DNA of 7,969 nucleotides from Cyanobacteria bacterium UBA8156 (GTDB taxonomy: Bacteria; Cyanobacteriota; Cyanobacteriia; Pseudanabaenales; Pseudanabaenaceae), in NCBI GenBank assembly GCA_003456125.1, contig DMPD01000220.1, positions 1-7,969 on the forward strand, in the 5' to 3' direction. Made by a program: the position numbers and the translations under genes. Positions 1-5,263 of the stretch are shown here, piece after piece. The notes beneath the pieces are model-generated. The model searched no databases. It was not told the DNA's origin and worked only from the letters and a program-made list of their open reading frames with translations. Positions within the stretch are counted from its first letter, which is position 1; every line of letters begins with the position of its first letter.

Positions 1-36
1 ACCCGCGACGACTCGTATTTAGGTCGTGACAACTAG
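1..36 (+). CDS. efp: Elongation factor P, C-terminal end (partial)
   Basis: Frame 1 reads TRDDSYLGRDN and stops at TAG (34-36). This matches the usual C-terminus of cyanobacterial EF-P, which ends in a DTRxxxYLGR-type tail in the third OB-fold domain. EF-P relieves ribosomes stalled on polyproline stretches. Only 11 codons are present; the rest lies left of the window. Directly after it comes accB, and efp-accB is a well-known cyanobacterial gene order, which supports the call despite the short length. It is probably co-transcribed with accB, because the 42-nt gap shows no clear promoter. Confidence 0.8.
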   Translation, partial: TRDDSYLGRDN

Positions 37-53
37 GAAAACGCTGTGTTTTC
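37..53 (+). other. Small inverted repeat in the efp-accB gap
   Basis: GAAAAC (37-42) and GTTTTC (48-53) form a perfect 6-bp inverted repeat with the 5-nt loop GCTGT, starting right after the efp stop codon. No T-run follows, so it is not a classical terminator. The stem is AT-rich and weak. It could be a minor processing or attenuation element between efp and accB, or chance. Confidence 0.3.
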
Positions 54-78
54 TGCTCTCCCTATGTAGGCAACCGCT

Positions 79-552
79 GTGGAATTCAACCTGGAACAAC
101 TGCGCGAATTGATTGCGATTTTGGATCGTACCGACATTTCCGAACTGACGTTGGAAGCGGGGGATCTGCGCCTCAACATCCGCAAACGGGAAAAGGATGC
201 TACACCGGTACCGGTGTTGGGGGGAGGGGCGATCGCCGAAGTCTTGAGTCCGGCCCCATCGGTGGTGGAGGCCGAGGCCGCCAGCAAACCCGCCGCGGTA
301 CCCTCTACCAAGTTGGCGGAGGTGGTCTCGCCGATGGTGGGGACGTTTTACCGGGCCCCGGCTCCCGATGAACCGCCGTTTATTGAGGTGGGGGATACGG
401 TGCGCAAGGGGCAAACGGTGTGCATTGTCGAGGCCATGAAGCTGATGAACCAAATTGAGGCGGAGGTGACGGGCCGCGTGGTGGAAATTGTGGTGCAAAA
501 CGCCCAACCCATTGAATACGGTCAGGTGTTGATGCGGGTTGAGGTGCTTTGA
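79..552 (+). CDS. accB: Acetyl-CoA carboxylase biotin carboxyl carrier protein (AccB/BCCP)
   Basis: This 157-residue protein is the biotin carrier subunit of acetyl-CoA carboxylase. It carries the carboxyl group from biotin carboxylase (AccC) to the carboxyltransferase (AccA/AccD) for malonyl-CoA synthesis in the cytosol. The N-terminal helical segment (about 1-40) is followed by an Ala/Pro/Val-rich flexible linker (about 41-82) and the biotinyl/lipoyl domain (about 83-157). That domain holds the EAMKLMN motif, with Lys121 as the expected biotinylation site, and a preceding SPMVGTFYRAPAP segment with the BCCP-specific thumb region. The length is normal for the family. The start is GTG at 79: the only upstream in-frame ATG (64) is followed at once by TAG, so no longer form is possible. 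A weak TAGG lies upstream. It sits 42 bp after efp and overlaps the next gene by 4 bp, as expected for an operon. Confidence 0.97.
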   Translation: MEFNLEQLRELIAILDRTDISELTLEAGDLRLNIRKREKDATPVPVLGGGAIAEVLSPAPSVVEAEAASKPAAVPSTKLAEVVSPMVGTFYRAPAPDEPPFIEVGDTVRKGQTVCIVEAMKLMNQIEAEVTGRVVEIVVQNAQPIEYGQVLMRVEVL

Positions 553-1211
553 AGGTACGGGGTTTCCTGGTGGTCTGGCTCTGGAGTGTGGGGGCGGCCG
601 GGGCCCAAACGGCGGTGGAGTGGCGACAAATGGGGTTGGCCCGCCGGGCCCAAGGGGATACCCTAGGGGCGATCGCCGCTTTGGAAAGGGCGGTGACGGC
701 GGAACCCCAAAACCCCACGGGTTATGTGTTGTTGGGCTGGACGCAGCATCTGGCGGGGCAAAGCGAGCCGGCGGCCCGTTCCCTGTGGCAGGCGATCGCC
801 CGCCACCCTACCCACATCGAAGCGTTTCAGGCCCTGGGCATTGTGTATTTGGTGCGGGGGGAACTCACCCCGGCGATCTGGAGCCATCTGTGGGCGGCTC
901 TGTGGAATCCCCAAGGCGACATCGCCCCCTACAACCTGAGTTTGGCCTACCACCGCCAGGGTTTGCCGACGTTGGCTTTGGCCTACGGGCAACGGGCGGC
1001 GACCTTGGCTCCGGACAACCCCCACCCCTGGTTGGCCTTGGCTTTGGCCCACCACCAAGATGGCAATGGGGCGGCGATGGTCGCGGCGTTGCGCAATGCC
1101 CAACGGCACCAAGCCGCTCTCAACGACCCGGCATTTCGGCGAGAAGATTTGACCTATGCGGGGTTTGATGCCGCCCAAATCGCCCAAATCAATCGCCTAT
1201 GGACACCCTAG
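549..1211 (+). CDS. Exported tetratricopeptide-repeat protein
   Basis: This 220-residue protein has an N-terminal signal peptide: basic MKVR, hydrophobic core about 6-17, and a likely cut after AGA at residue 19. About five tandem TPR units follow (roughly 22-55, 56-89, 90-123, 124-157 and 158-190), each with the expected small and aromatic positions, for example YVLLGWTQHLAGQ and LALAYGQRAATLAPDN. A short non-TPR tail closes it. TPR arrays form helical scaffolds for protein contacts, so this is probably a periplasmic or thylakoid-lumen adaptor; the partner is unknown. The start is TTG at 549, sharing the TTGA overlap with the accB stop. It is chosen because it gives the basic n-region of the signal peptide and has GAGG at 541-544. 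The overlap implies translational coupling to accB, although no functional link to fatty-acid synthesis is evident. The next gene, rimO, follows after about 96 bp. Confidence 0.85.
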   Translation: MKVRGFLVVWLWSVGAAGAQTAVEWRQMGLARRAQGDTLGAIAALERAVTAEPQNPTGYVLLGWTQHLAGQSEPAARSLWQAIARHPTHIEAFQALGIVYLVRGELTPAIWSHLWAALWNPQGDIAPYNLSLAYHRQGLPTLALAYGQRAATLAPDNPHPWLALALAHHQDGNGAAMVAALRNAQRHQAALNDPAFRREDLTYAGFDAAQIAQINRLWTP

Positions 1212-1270
1212 ATGGGGTGGCATGGGACGCTGGCGCTCTGCTTCTCCCAGGGTGGACGAAGGAAACTGTA

Positions 1271-1279
1271 GGGTATAGT
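1271..1279 (+). promoter_or_regulatory. Candidate -10 box for rimO
   Basis: GGGTATAGT contains a TATAGT hexamer (1274-1279), close to the sigma-70 -10 consensus, 28 nt before the ATG at 1308. A poor -35 match (TGGACG, 1253-1258) lies 15 bp upstream. If real, transcription would start near 1286 and the GTG at 1278 could not be the rimO start. The competing reading is that AGGG (1270-1273) is a ribosome binding site for that GTG. Confidence 0.35.
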
Positions 1280-1307
1280 GAAAGACTGGATTGGGTATTG
1301 GACGGCA

Positions 1308-2657
1308 ATGGGGGCCAAGGGTATCTCAAAGGGGACGGTGGCGATCGCCCATCTCGGTTGTGAAAAGAACCGGGTGGATACGGAGCACATGTTGGGGTTG
1401 TTGGCGGCGGCGGGGTACGGCATCACCGACGACGAAACCTATGCCGACTGCGTGGTGGTGAACACCTGCAGTTTTATCGAGGCGGCGCGCCAAGAATCGG
1501 TGCGCACCATTTTGGAATTTGCGGAATTGGGAAAACGGGTGGTGATTGCCGGCTGTTTGGCCCAGCATTTCCGGGAAACGCTCTTGGCGGAAATCCCCGA
1601 AGCCAAGGGGTTGATTGGGACGGGGGATTACCAAAACATCGTGGCGGCGATCGAGCAGGTGCAGGCGGGGGGTACCTACGTCCCGGTGTCGGCGGAACCC
1701 ACCTACATTGCCGATGAAACGGTGCCCCGCTACCCCACCACCAACGGGGCGGTGGCGTACCTGCGGGTGGCGGAAGGATGCGACTACCGGTGTGCGTTTT
1801 GCATTATTCCTCATTTGCGCGGCAACCAGCGATCGCGCCCCATTGAATCGATTGTGGCGGAAGCAAAGCAGTTGGCGGCTCGGGGGGTGCAAGAACTGGT
1901 GCTGATTTCCCAGATCACCACCAACTACGGTCAAGATTTGTACGGACGACCCCATCTGGCGGAGTTGCTGTATGCCCTGGGGAAAGTAGATGTGCCCTGG
2001 ATTCGGATGCACTATGCCTATCCGACGGGGTTGACCCCCCAAGTCCTCACGGCGATCCAAGAGGTACCCAACGTGTTGCCCTATCTGGATTTGCCGTTGC
2101 AGCATTCCCATCCAGAGGTGTTGCGGGCGATGAACCGTCCCTGGCAAAGTCGGGTCAACGATGGGATTCTGACCCAAATCAAAACCCTGTTGCCGGATGC
2201 GGTGTTGCGCACGACATTTATTGTTGGGTTTCCGGGGGAAACAGAAGCCCATTTTGAGGATTTGTGCGCGTTTGTGACCCGCCATCAATTTGACCATGTG
2301 GGGGTGTTTGCCTTTTCGCCGGAGGAGGGCACCCCGGCGGCCACCCTGCCCGACCCGGTTCCCCCCAAGGTGAAAAAACAACGACGCGATCGCCTAATGG
2401 CCCTGCAACAGGAGATTGCCCGGACCCGCAACGCCCAGGAGGTGGGGAAAGTGGTGACGGTGTTGTTGGAGCAGGAAAACCCGGAGACGGGGGAGTTTAT
2501 TGGGCGATCGCCCCGGTTTGCGCCGGAGGTGGATGGGGTGGTGTACCTCCGCGATCCCCAAGGTTTGGGGCACCTGGAGGAGATGGTATCGGCCTGCATC
2601 ACCGGTGCCAACGACTACGATTTGTTTGGGGAAATTGTGGAATTAGGGCAAGGGTAA
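1308..2657 (+). CDS. rimO: Ribosomal protein S12 methylthiotransferase RimO
   Basis: RimO is a radical-SAM enzyme that adds a methylthio group to the beta-carbon of a conserved aspartate of ribosomal protein S12, using two 4Fe-4S clusters. Residues are numbered here from the alternative GTG at 1278 (459 aa; subtract 10 for the ATG form). The N-terminal UPF0004 domain has its three cluster cysteines at 28 ([12 protein letters not shown]), 64 (VNTCSF) and 93 (AGCLAQ). The radical-SAM triad is C168, C172 and C175 in [10 protein letters not shown], followed by [12 protein letters not shown], which is RimO-like rather than MiaB-like. A C-terminal TRAM domain occupies about 390-456. I prefer ATG 1308 (449 aa) because the conserved domain starts just after it and a -10-like box sits over the GTG; GTG 1278 has a fair AGGG site and cannot be excluded. 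The gene ends 15 bp inside the convergent gene on the other strand. No key residue is missing. Confidence 0.95.
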   Translation: MGAKGISKGTVAIAHLGCEKNRVDTEHMLGLLAAAGYGITDDETYADCVVVNTCSFIEAARQESVRTILEFAELGKRVVIAGCLAQHFRETLLAEIPEAKGLIGTGDYQNIVAAIEQVQAGGTYVPVSAEPTYIADETVPRYPTTNGAVAYLRVAEGCDYRCAFCIIPHLRGNQRSRPIESIVAEAKQLAARGVQELVLISQITTNYGQDLYGRPHLAELLYALGKVDVPWIRMHYAYPTGLTPQVLTAIQEVPNVLPYLDLPLQHSHPEVLRAMNRPWQSRVNDGILTQIKTLLPDAVLRTTFIVGFPGETEAHFEDLCAFVTRHQFDHVGVFAFSPEEGTPAATLPDPVPPKVKKQRRDRLMALQQEIARTRNAQEVGKVVTVLLEQENPETGEFIGRSPRFAPEVDGVVYLRDPQGLGHLEEMVSACITGANDYDLFGEIVELGQG

Positions 2658-3311
2658 ATCGGCGATCGCCACGGGGGTATCGGGGCCCGGCACCTCCACC
2701 ACCACCACATAACCGGTAAAGCGATCGCCCGCCAATTGCTGCAACAACCGGGGCATATCGTGTTGGGGGGAGTCTTCGTAGGTTTCGCGGGCCGCCAGAC
2801 AGCCGAGGGTGGGGAGCCAGCCTTGAGGGCCCCGCCAACCGCCAAAATGGTTTGTGGCCAAGCCGGAGCCGTGAATCCGCAACAGGGTGCGGCCCTGCCG
2901 GCCCGCCCCATAACTCTGGGTGATGGGGGCATGGGTTTGCCAAGAGGGGGGCCACAGGGCTTGGTATTGGGCCAGGGTGCCGGTGAAGGGCCCCTTTTGG
3001 TTGGGCAAAAACTCCCGTTGTCCCTTTTCGGTCGGGAAAAACAATTGGATGAGGGGGTATTGACCGTAGGCCAAAAATTCGGCAACCGTGGGGATGGGGT
3101 TGTCTTGGGGGCGGGTGGGGTCGGGAATCAGCCCCTCCATCCGGTACAACCCCTGGGGGGTCTGGCCGTTGGTAAACGACCACGGCAACCGATGCACCGA
3201 CTGCAACAACAACGGCACCGACCAAATTTCCCCATTTTCCTTAACCCATTGCCCCTGCCGATCCTTGAGCACCGTTGTGCACAATACGTCGCGGTTGGGC
3301 CGGCAAAACAC
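2643..3311 (-). CDS. Conserved cyanobacterial protein with YkuD-like motif (probably the C-terminal part of a split gene)
   Basis: The 222 codons counted from GTG at 3311 encode a soluble domain. It has [10 protein letters not shown] (51-60), RIHGSG (145-150, His147) and [10 protein letters not shown] (167-176, Cys171). The order TPxG, then HG, then GC resembles the L,D-transpeptidase (YkuD/YafK-type) catalytic layout, so a role in peptidoglycan cross-linking or trimming is possible; this is inference, since the full SHGCxR motif is not there. The frame is open upstream of the GTG for 9 more sensible codons (AIAPQPHLY) to a TGA at 3341-3339. That TGA is also the stop of the upstream ORF in the same phase. 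No ribosome binding site precedes the GTG, and there is no other good start. The likeliest reading is one exported protein interrupted by a stop. Alone, this part lacks a signal peptide. Its 3' end overlaps rimO tail to tail. Confidence 0.65.
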   Translation of the reverse strand: MFCRPNRDVLCTTVLKDRQGQWVKENGEIWSVPLLLQSVHRLPWSFTNGQTPQGLYRMEGLIPDPTRPQDNPIPTVAEFLAYGQYPLIQLFFPTEKGQREFLPNQKGPFTGTLAQYQALWPPSWQTHAPITQSYGAGRQGRTLLRIHGSGLATNHFGGWRGPQGWLPTLGCLAARETYEDSPQHDMPRLLQQLAGDRFTGYVVVVEVPGPDTPVAIADLPLP

Positions 3312-3338
3312 GTACAGGTGGGGCTGGGGGGCGATCGC

Positions 3339-3806
3339 TCAGTTCAGCAAGTCGGCCAGGGGGGGCACGGGTGGGGCCGGAGTCGGCTGCAACAAACCTT
3401 GGATTTGGGCCTGCCAGCGGCGATCGGGAGTGTTCTGGGCAATCTCCTGCAGGCGGGCGGCCACCGGGCCATGGGTACGGTATTGTGCGGCCACCGCCAA
3501 CCACCGCGCCGCCAGCTCGGAATTGGGCAGCGTCGCTTCCGGCAACAGGGCGGCGATCGCCTCGATCAGCCAGGGCTCTTGGGGCTCCAACACCGCTACC
3601 GCCCACAACACCCTTTGCCAGTGGGCGGTTTGGGTGAAGGGATAGCGCCGGCGATCGAAGGATTCGGGCAGCACCCAGCGGGCTTGTTCTTGCCGTTGGT
3701 GCCAGCGGGCCAGGGGCGTGGTTTGTGCCTGGATCAGGGGGGGGACGGCCGTCACCGCTGCGGGTTGGCCCCCCAACATCGTCCACAGCACCGCCAGGGG
3801 GATCAC
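3339..3806 (-). CDS. Exported protein of unknown function (probably the N-terminal part of a split gene)
   Basis: The 155-residue product starts at GTG 3806 with a hydrophobic signal-like segment (1-20, MIPLAVLWTMLGG then PAAVTA), suggesting export. The rest is helical and rich in Trp, Gln, Ala and Leu (LARWHQRQEQARWVLPESF at 32-50). It ends in a Pro-rich stretch (141-149) and LADLLN before TGA. I recognise no catalytic domain. The start overlaps the stop of the DUF1825 gene as GTGA (3806-3803), so translation is probably coupled. The reading frame continues in phase after the TGA into the YkuD-like ORF, and the Pro-rich stretch looks like an inter-domain linker rather than a natural end. Whether this is a nonsense mutation, a sequence error or a true pair of genes cannot be told from the sequence alone. 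Confidence 0.65.
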   Translation of the reverse strand: MIPLAVLWTMLGGQPAAVTAVPPLIQAQTTPLARWHQRQEQARWVLPESFDRRRYPFTQTAHWQRVLWAVAVLEPQEPWLIEAIAALLPEATLPNSELAARWLAVAAQYRTHGPVAARLQEIAQNTPDRRWQAQIQGLLQPTPAPPVPPLADLLN

Positions 3807-4126
3807 GGGGTGCGTTCTACATCGGCTTTCATGCGTTCGAGGGTGGTGAGCATCCCATCAAACATTTGTTGGGGGGTCAGCCCCACCTGAGATAACTGGG
3901 TGGCCAATTGTTGCACCGCCAATTGGGCCGAAAAATCCGCTGACAACTCAAATCGCTTCATAAAAATGCGGTAACGCTCCAGCACCGCTTCCATGCGCTC
4001 GATGTAGAGAATTTTGCCTTCGCGATCGAATTTGCCGTAGTTGGTGCCCAACTGCACCAGGTTTTGGTAGTCGGCGAACAGGTTCTGGGCTTCCTGTTGC
4101 ACGATTTCGGAATCGAAGAACCCCAT
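3803..4126 (-). CDS. DUF1825 family protein
   Basis: This 107-residue cytosolic protein begins MGFFDSEIVQQEAQNLFADY and matches the small DUF1825 family, found in nearly all cyanobacteria; the function is not known. It is mostly helical, with a charged central helix (about 32-62, with GKFDREGKILYIERMEAVLE) and a Gln-rich second half (67-90), consistent with a helical bundle. The ATG at 4126 is the natural start. The ribosome binding site is weak (GAG within GAGCGACC). Two TACAAT boxes lie upstream, at 4160-4155 and 4140-4135. It is the first gene of the minus-strand cluster ending at 2643 and overlaps the next gene by 4 bp. Nothing in it points to a role in cell-wall processing, so the link to its neighbours may be only transcriptional. 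Confidence 0.9.
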   Translation of the reverse strand: MGFFDSEIVQQEAQNLFADYQNLVQLGTNYGKFDREGKILYIERMEAVLERYRIFMKRFELSADFSAQLAVQQLATQLSQVGLTPQQMFDGMLTTLERMKADVERTP

Positions 4127-4154
4127 GGTCGCTCATTGTATCCGGGTATTCTTG

Positions 4155-4164
4155 ATTGTAGCCC
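4155..4164 (-). promoter_or_regulatory. Candidate promoter -10 region for the DUF1825 gene
   Basis: On the minus strand GGGCTACAAT ends 28 nt before the ATG at 4126. TACAAT fits a sigma-70 -10 box (consensus TATAAT). No TTGACA-like -35 is found at 16-18 bp. The identical 10-mer with identical spacing lies before the glutaredoxin gene. A second TACAAT at 4140-4135 is too near the start codon to leave a useful leader. Confidence 0.4.
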
Positions 4165-4247
4165 AGGGCCGAGTTGGACTCTTGGATGGGAGTTCTTTTA
4201 GCCCCTCTCCCCTAGCCGTAGACAGGTGCTGGCAGCCATCATCCCAG

Positions 4248-4301
4248 TCCCTCTCCCCTTGTGGGAGAGGGATTTAGGGTGAGGGGAATTTGCCCTCACC
4301 C
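4248..4301. repeat. Tandem palindromic hairpins of a REP-like intergenic repeat
   Basis: Two perfect inverted repeats lie side by side. The first is TCCCTCTCCC (4248-4257) with GGGAGAGGGA (4263-4272), a 10-bp stem with loop CTTGT. The second is GGGTGAGGG (4277-4285) with CCCTCACCC (4293-4301), a 9-bp stem with a 7-nt loop. A related single arm, CCCCTCTCCCCTA, is at about 4202-4214, so this may be a remnant of a larger or duplicated unit. Sequences of the CCCTCTCCC/GGGAGAGGG plus GGGTGAGGG type are common intergenic repeats in many bacteria. The element sits 30 bp past the stop of the GIY-YIG gene and could act as a transcript barrier, but no T-run follows on either strand. The rest of the 4127-4330 gap holds only the promoter boxes described. 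Confidence 0.75.
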
Positions 4302-4330
4302 AATCGACAACTGCCATACATCAACCGAGC

Positions 4331-4903
4331 TCAGCGAAACACAAAAGGCACTTGCCAAGTCTGCCAATTTTCTTTGTTGAAGGGGGATTGCCAATGGGCG
4401 ATCGCCTGCCGTTCCACCTGCCGCCGGGCGGATGCCAGAGCCGGCACGTCCCACCAAAACGCGAAGGTGAGGGTCAACGGCAGGTGGTGGTGTTGGTGGC
4501 ACCGCCGGTAGTTGTCCATATAGCGCTTGCAGTCGTGGTCGCCTTGCCAACGGCGGTGGAGGGCCCCCGTCTGCCCAATGTACAACACCGCTGGCAGGGC
4601 GCCATCCAACACAAAATACAGGCAGGGTTCTCCCCGATCGCCCCGGTGTTGGTAAAACTCCTCCGGCTGGCGCGGCAAGCCCCAGGGATCGGGCAGCGCA
4701 GGGGGGCGATCGCCAAACAGGTCGGTTTGCTGGGGGGGCGGTACGAGCCGCAGGGCCCCTTGAAAATGGGCGACCCGCCGTTGCCACGCCACCAAGGCTT
4801 CGCGGCTGAGGGCTGGGGCTAGGGTACCGGAGTCTACGGCCGCCGGGAGTTCCTCGAAGAGATGCCCTTGACGGTGGGGGGTGGCACTCACGTCAAGGTT
4901 CAT
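4331..4903 (-). CDS. GIY-YIG nuclease family protein
   Basis: This 190-residue protein has a variable N-terminal half and a C-terminal GIY-YIG domain (about 93-178). GIY is represented by LYF (95-97) and YIG is exact (108-110). The catalytic Arg is probably R118 (in LHRRW), the metal-binding Glu probably E164 ([11 protein letters not shown]), and the conserved Asn N176 (SPFNKENW). [13 protein letters not shown] (121-133) is a feature of a cyanobacterial subfamily as I recall it. GIY-YIG domains cut DNA in repair, restriction or mobile-intron settings; the substrate here is unknown. The protein has no C-terminal DNA-binding module and is not next to an intron or restriction genes, so a repair role is a guess. 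QTDLF (59-63) in a Pro-rich linker resembles a sliding-clamp-binding peptide. Start ATG 4903 overlaps the glutaredoxin stop as ATGA, so the two are probably co-translated. Confidence 0.85.
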   Translation of the reverse strand: MNLDVSATPHRQGHLFEELPAAVDSGTLAPALSREALVAWQRRVAHFQGALRLVPPPQQTDLFGDRPPALPDPWGLPRQPEEFYQHRGDRGEPCLYFVLDGALPAVLYIGQTGALHRRWQGDHDCKRYMDNYRRCHQHHHLPLTLTFAFWWDVPALASARRQVERQAIAHWQSPFNKENWQTWQVPFVFR

Positions 4904-5220
4904 GCAAATGCGCGATCGAGGATGGGTTGCAATTCACCCCGTTGGTGCATTTCCATCAAAATATCGCAACCGCCCAGGAACTCCCCTTGGACATACACCT
5001 GGGGGATCGTCGGCCAGTTGGAAAACTCTTTGATGCCCTGCCGCAGTTCCGGGTCATCCAACACATTGTGGGCTTCAAAGGGGTACCCCGAGGCCTTCAA
5101 CACTTGCACCACGGCATTGGAGAAGCCGCACTGGGGAAAATCGGGGGTGCCTTTCATGTACACCACGATTTTGCCGTTCTGGATTTGCCCCTCAATTTTG
5201 GTTTGCATCATCACGTTCAT
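4900..5220 (-). CDS. grxD: Monothiol CGFS glutaredoxin (Grx4/GrxD family)
   Basis: This 106-residue protein is a monothiol glutaredoxin that binds or transfers 2Fe-2S clusters with glutathione and often works with BolA-type partners in the cytosol. Visible motifs are the glutathione-contact Lys in VVYMKGTP (Lys23), the CGFS active site (31-34), the cis-Pro loop WPTIPQVYV (69-77) and GGCDI (83-87). Only one active-site Cys is present, as expected; Cys85 is the usual second family cysteine. Length is normal for single-domain members. ATG 5220 is chosen because AGGA (5230-5227) lies at good spacing; ATGs at 5211 and 5208 are possible, and the open frame upstream to 5442 lies inside the next gene and is not coding. 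A BolA gene, often adjacent in cyanobacteria, is not present here. A candidate promoter lies in the 43-bp gap upstream. Confidence 0.96.
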   Translation of the reverse strand: MNVMMQTKIEGQIQNGKIVVYMKGTPDFPQCGFSNAVVQVLKASGYPFEAHNVLDDPELRQGIKEFSNWPTIPQVYVQGEFLGGCDILMEMHQRGELQPILDRAFA

Positions 5221-5248
5221 GGCGTTTCCTGTCGACAAACTGCCCTGT

Positions 5249-5258
5249 ATTGTAGCCC
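5249..5258 (-). promoter_or_regulatory. Candidate promoter -10 region for grxD
   Basis: GGGCTACAAT on the minus strand ends 28 nt before the grxD ATG at 5220, inside the 43-bp gap after the large upstream gene. TACAAT fits a -10 box; no good -35 is seen (AAGCCG at 17-bp spacing). The same 10-mer at the same distance precedes the DUF1825 gene. It would let grxD and the nuclease gene be transcribed apart from the large gene. Confidence 0.4.
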
Positions 5259-5263
5259 TTGTG

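Noticed and set aside
539..1168. Alternative plus-strand frame across the TPR gene
   Set aside because: It is Gly/Pro-rich without motifs, whereas the 549-1211 frame gives a signal peptide and regular TPR units.
1326..2381. 351-codon open frame antisense to rimO
   Set aside because: Its translation is low-complexity, rich in His, Arg, Gln and Gly, as expected from the reverse of GC-rich coding DNA, and it lies wholly under a clear rimO gene.
3339..3341. TGA as a selenocysteine codon
   Set aside because: No conserved Cys/Sec context surrounds it and no obvious selenocysteine-insertion hairpin follows; a nonsense mutation or gene boundary is simpler.
2736..3890. 384-codon plus-strand open frame opposite the minus-strand cluster
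   Set aside because: It is rich in Gly, Gln, Arg and Pro with no recognisable motif, and it spans three minus-strand ORFs that have signal-peptide, family or motif support.
4249..4301. Hairpins as a CRISPR remnant or classical terminator
   Set aside because: There are no regularly spaced repeats with spacers, and no T-run follows either stem; a REP-like palindrome fits better.
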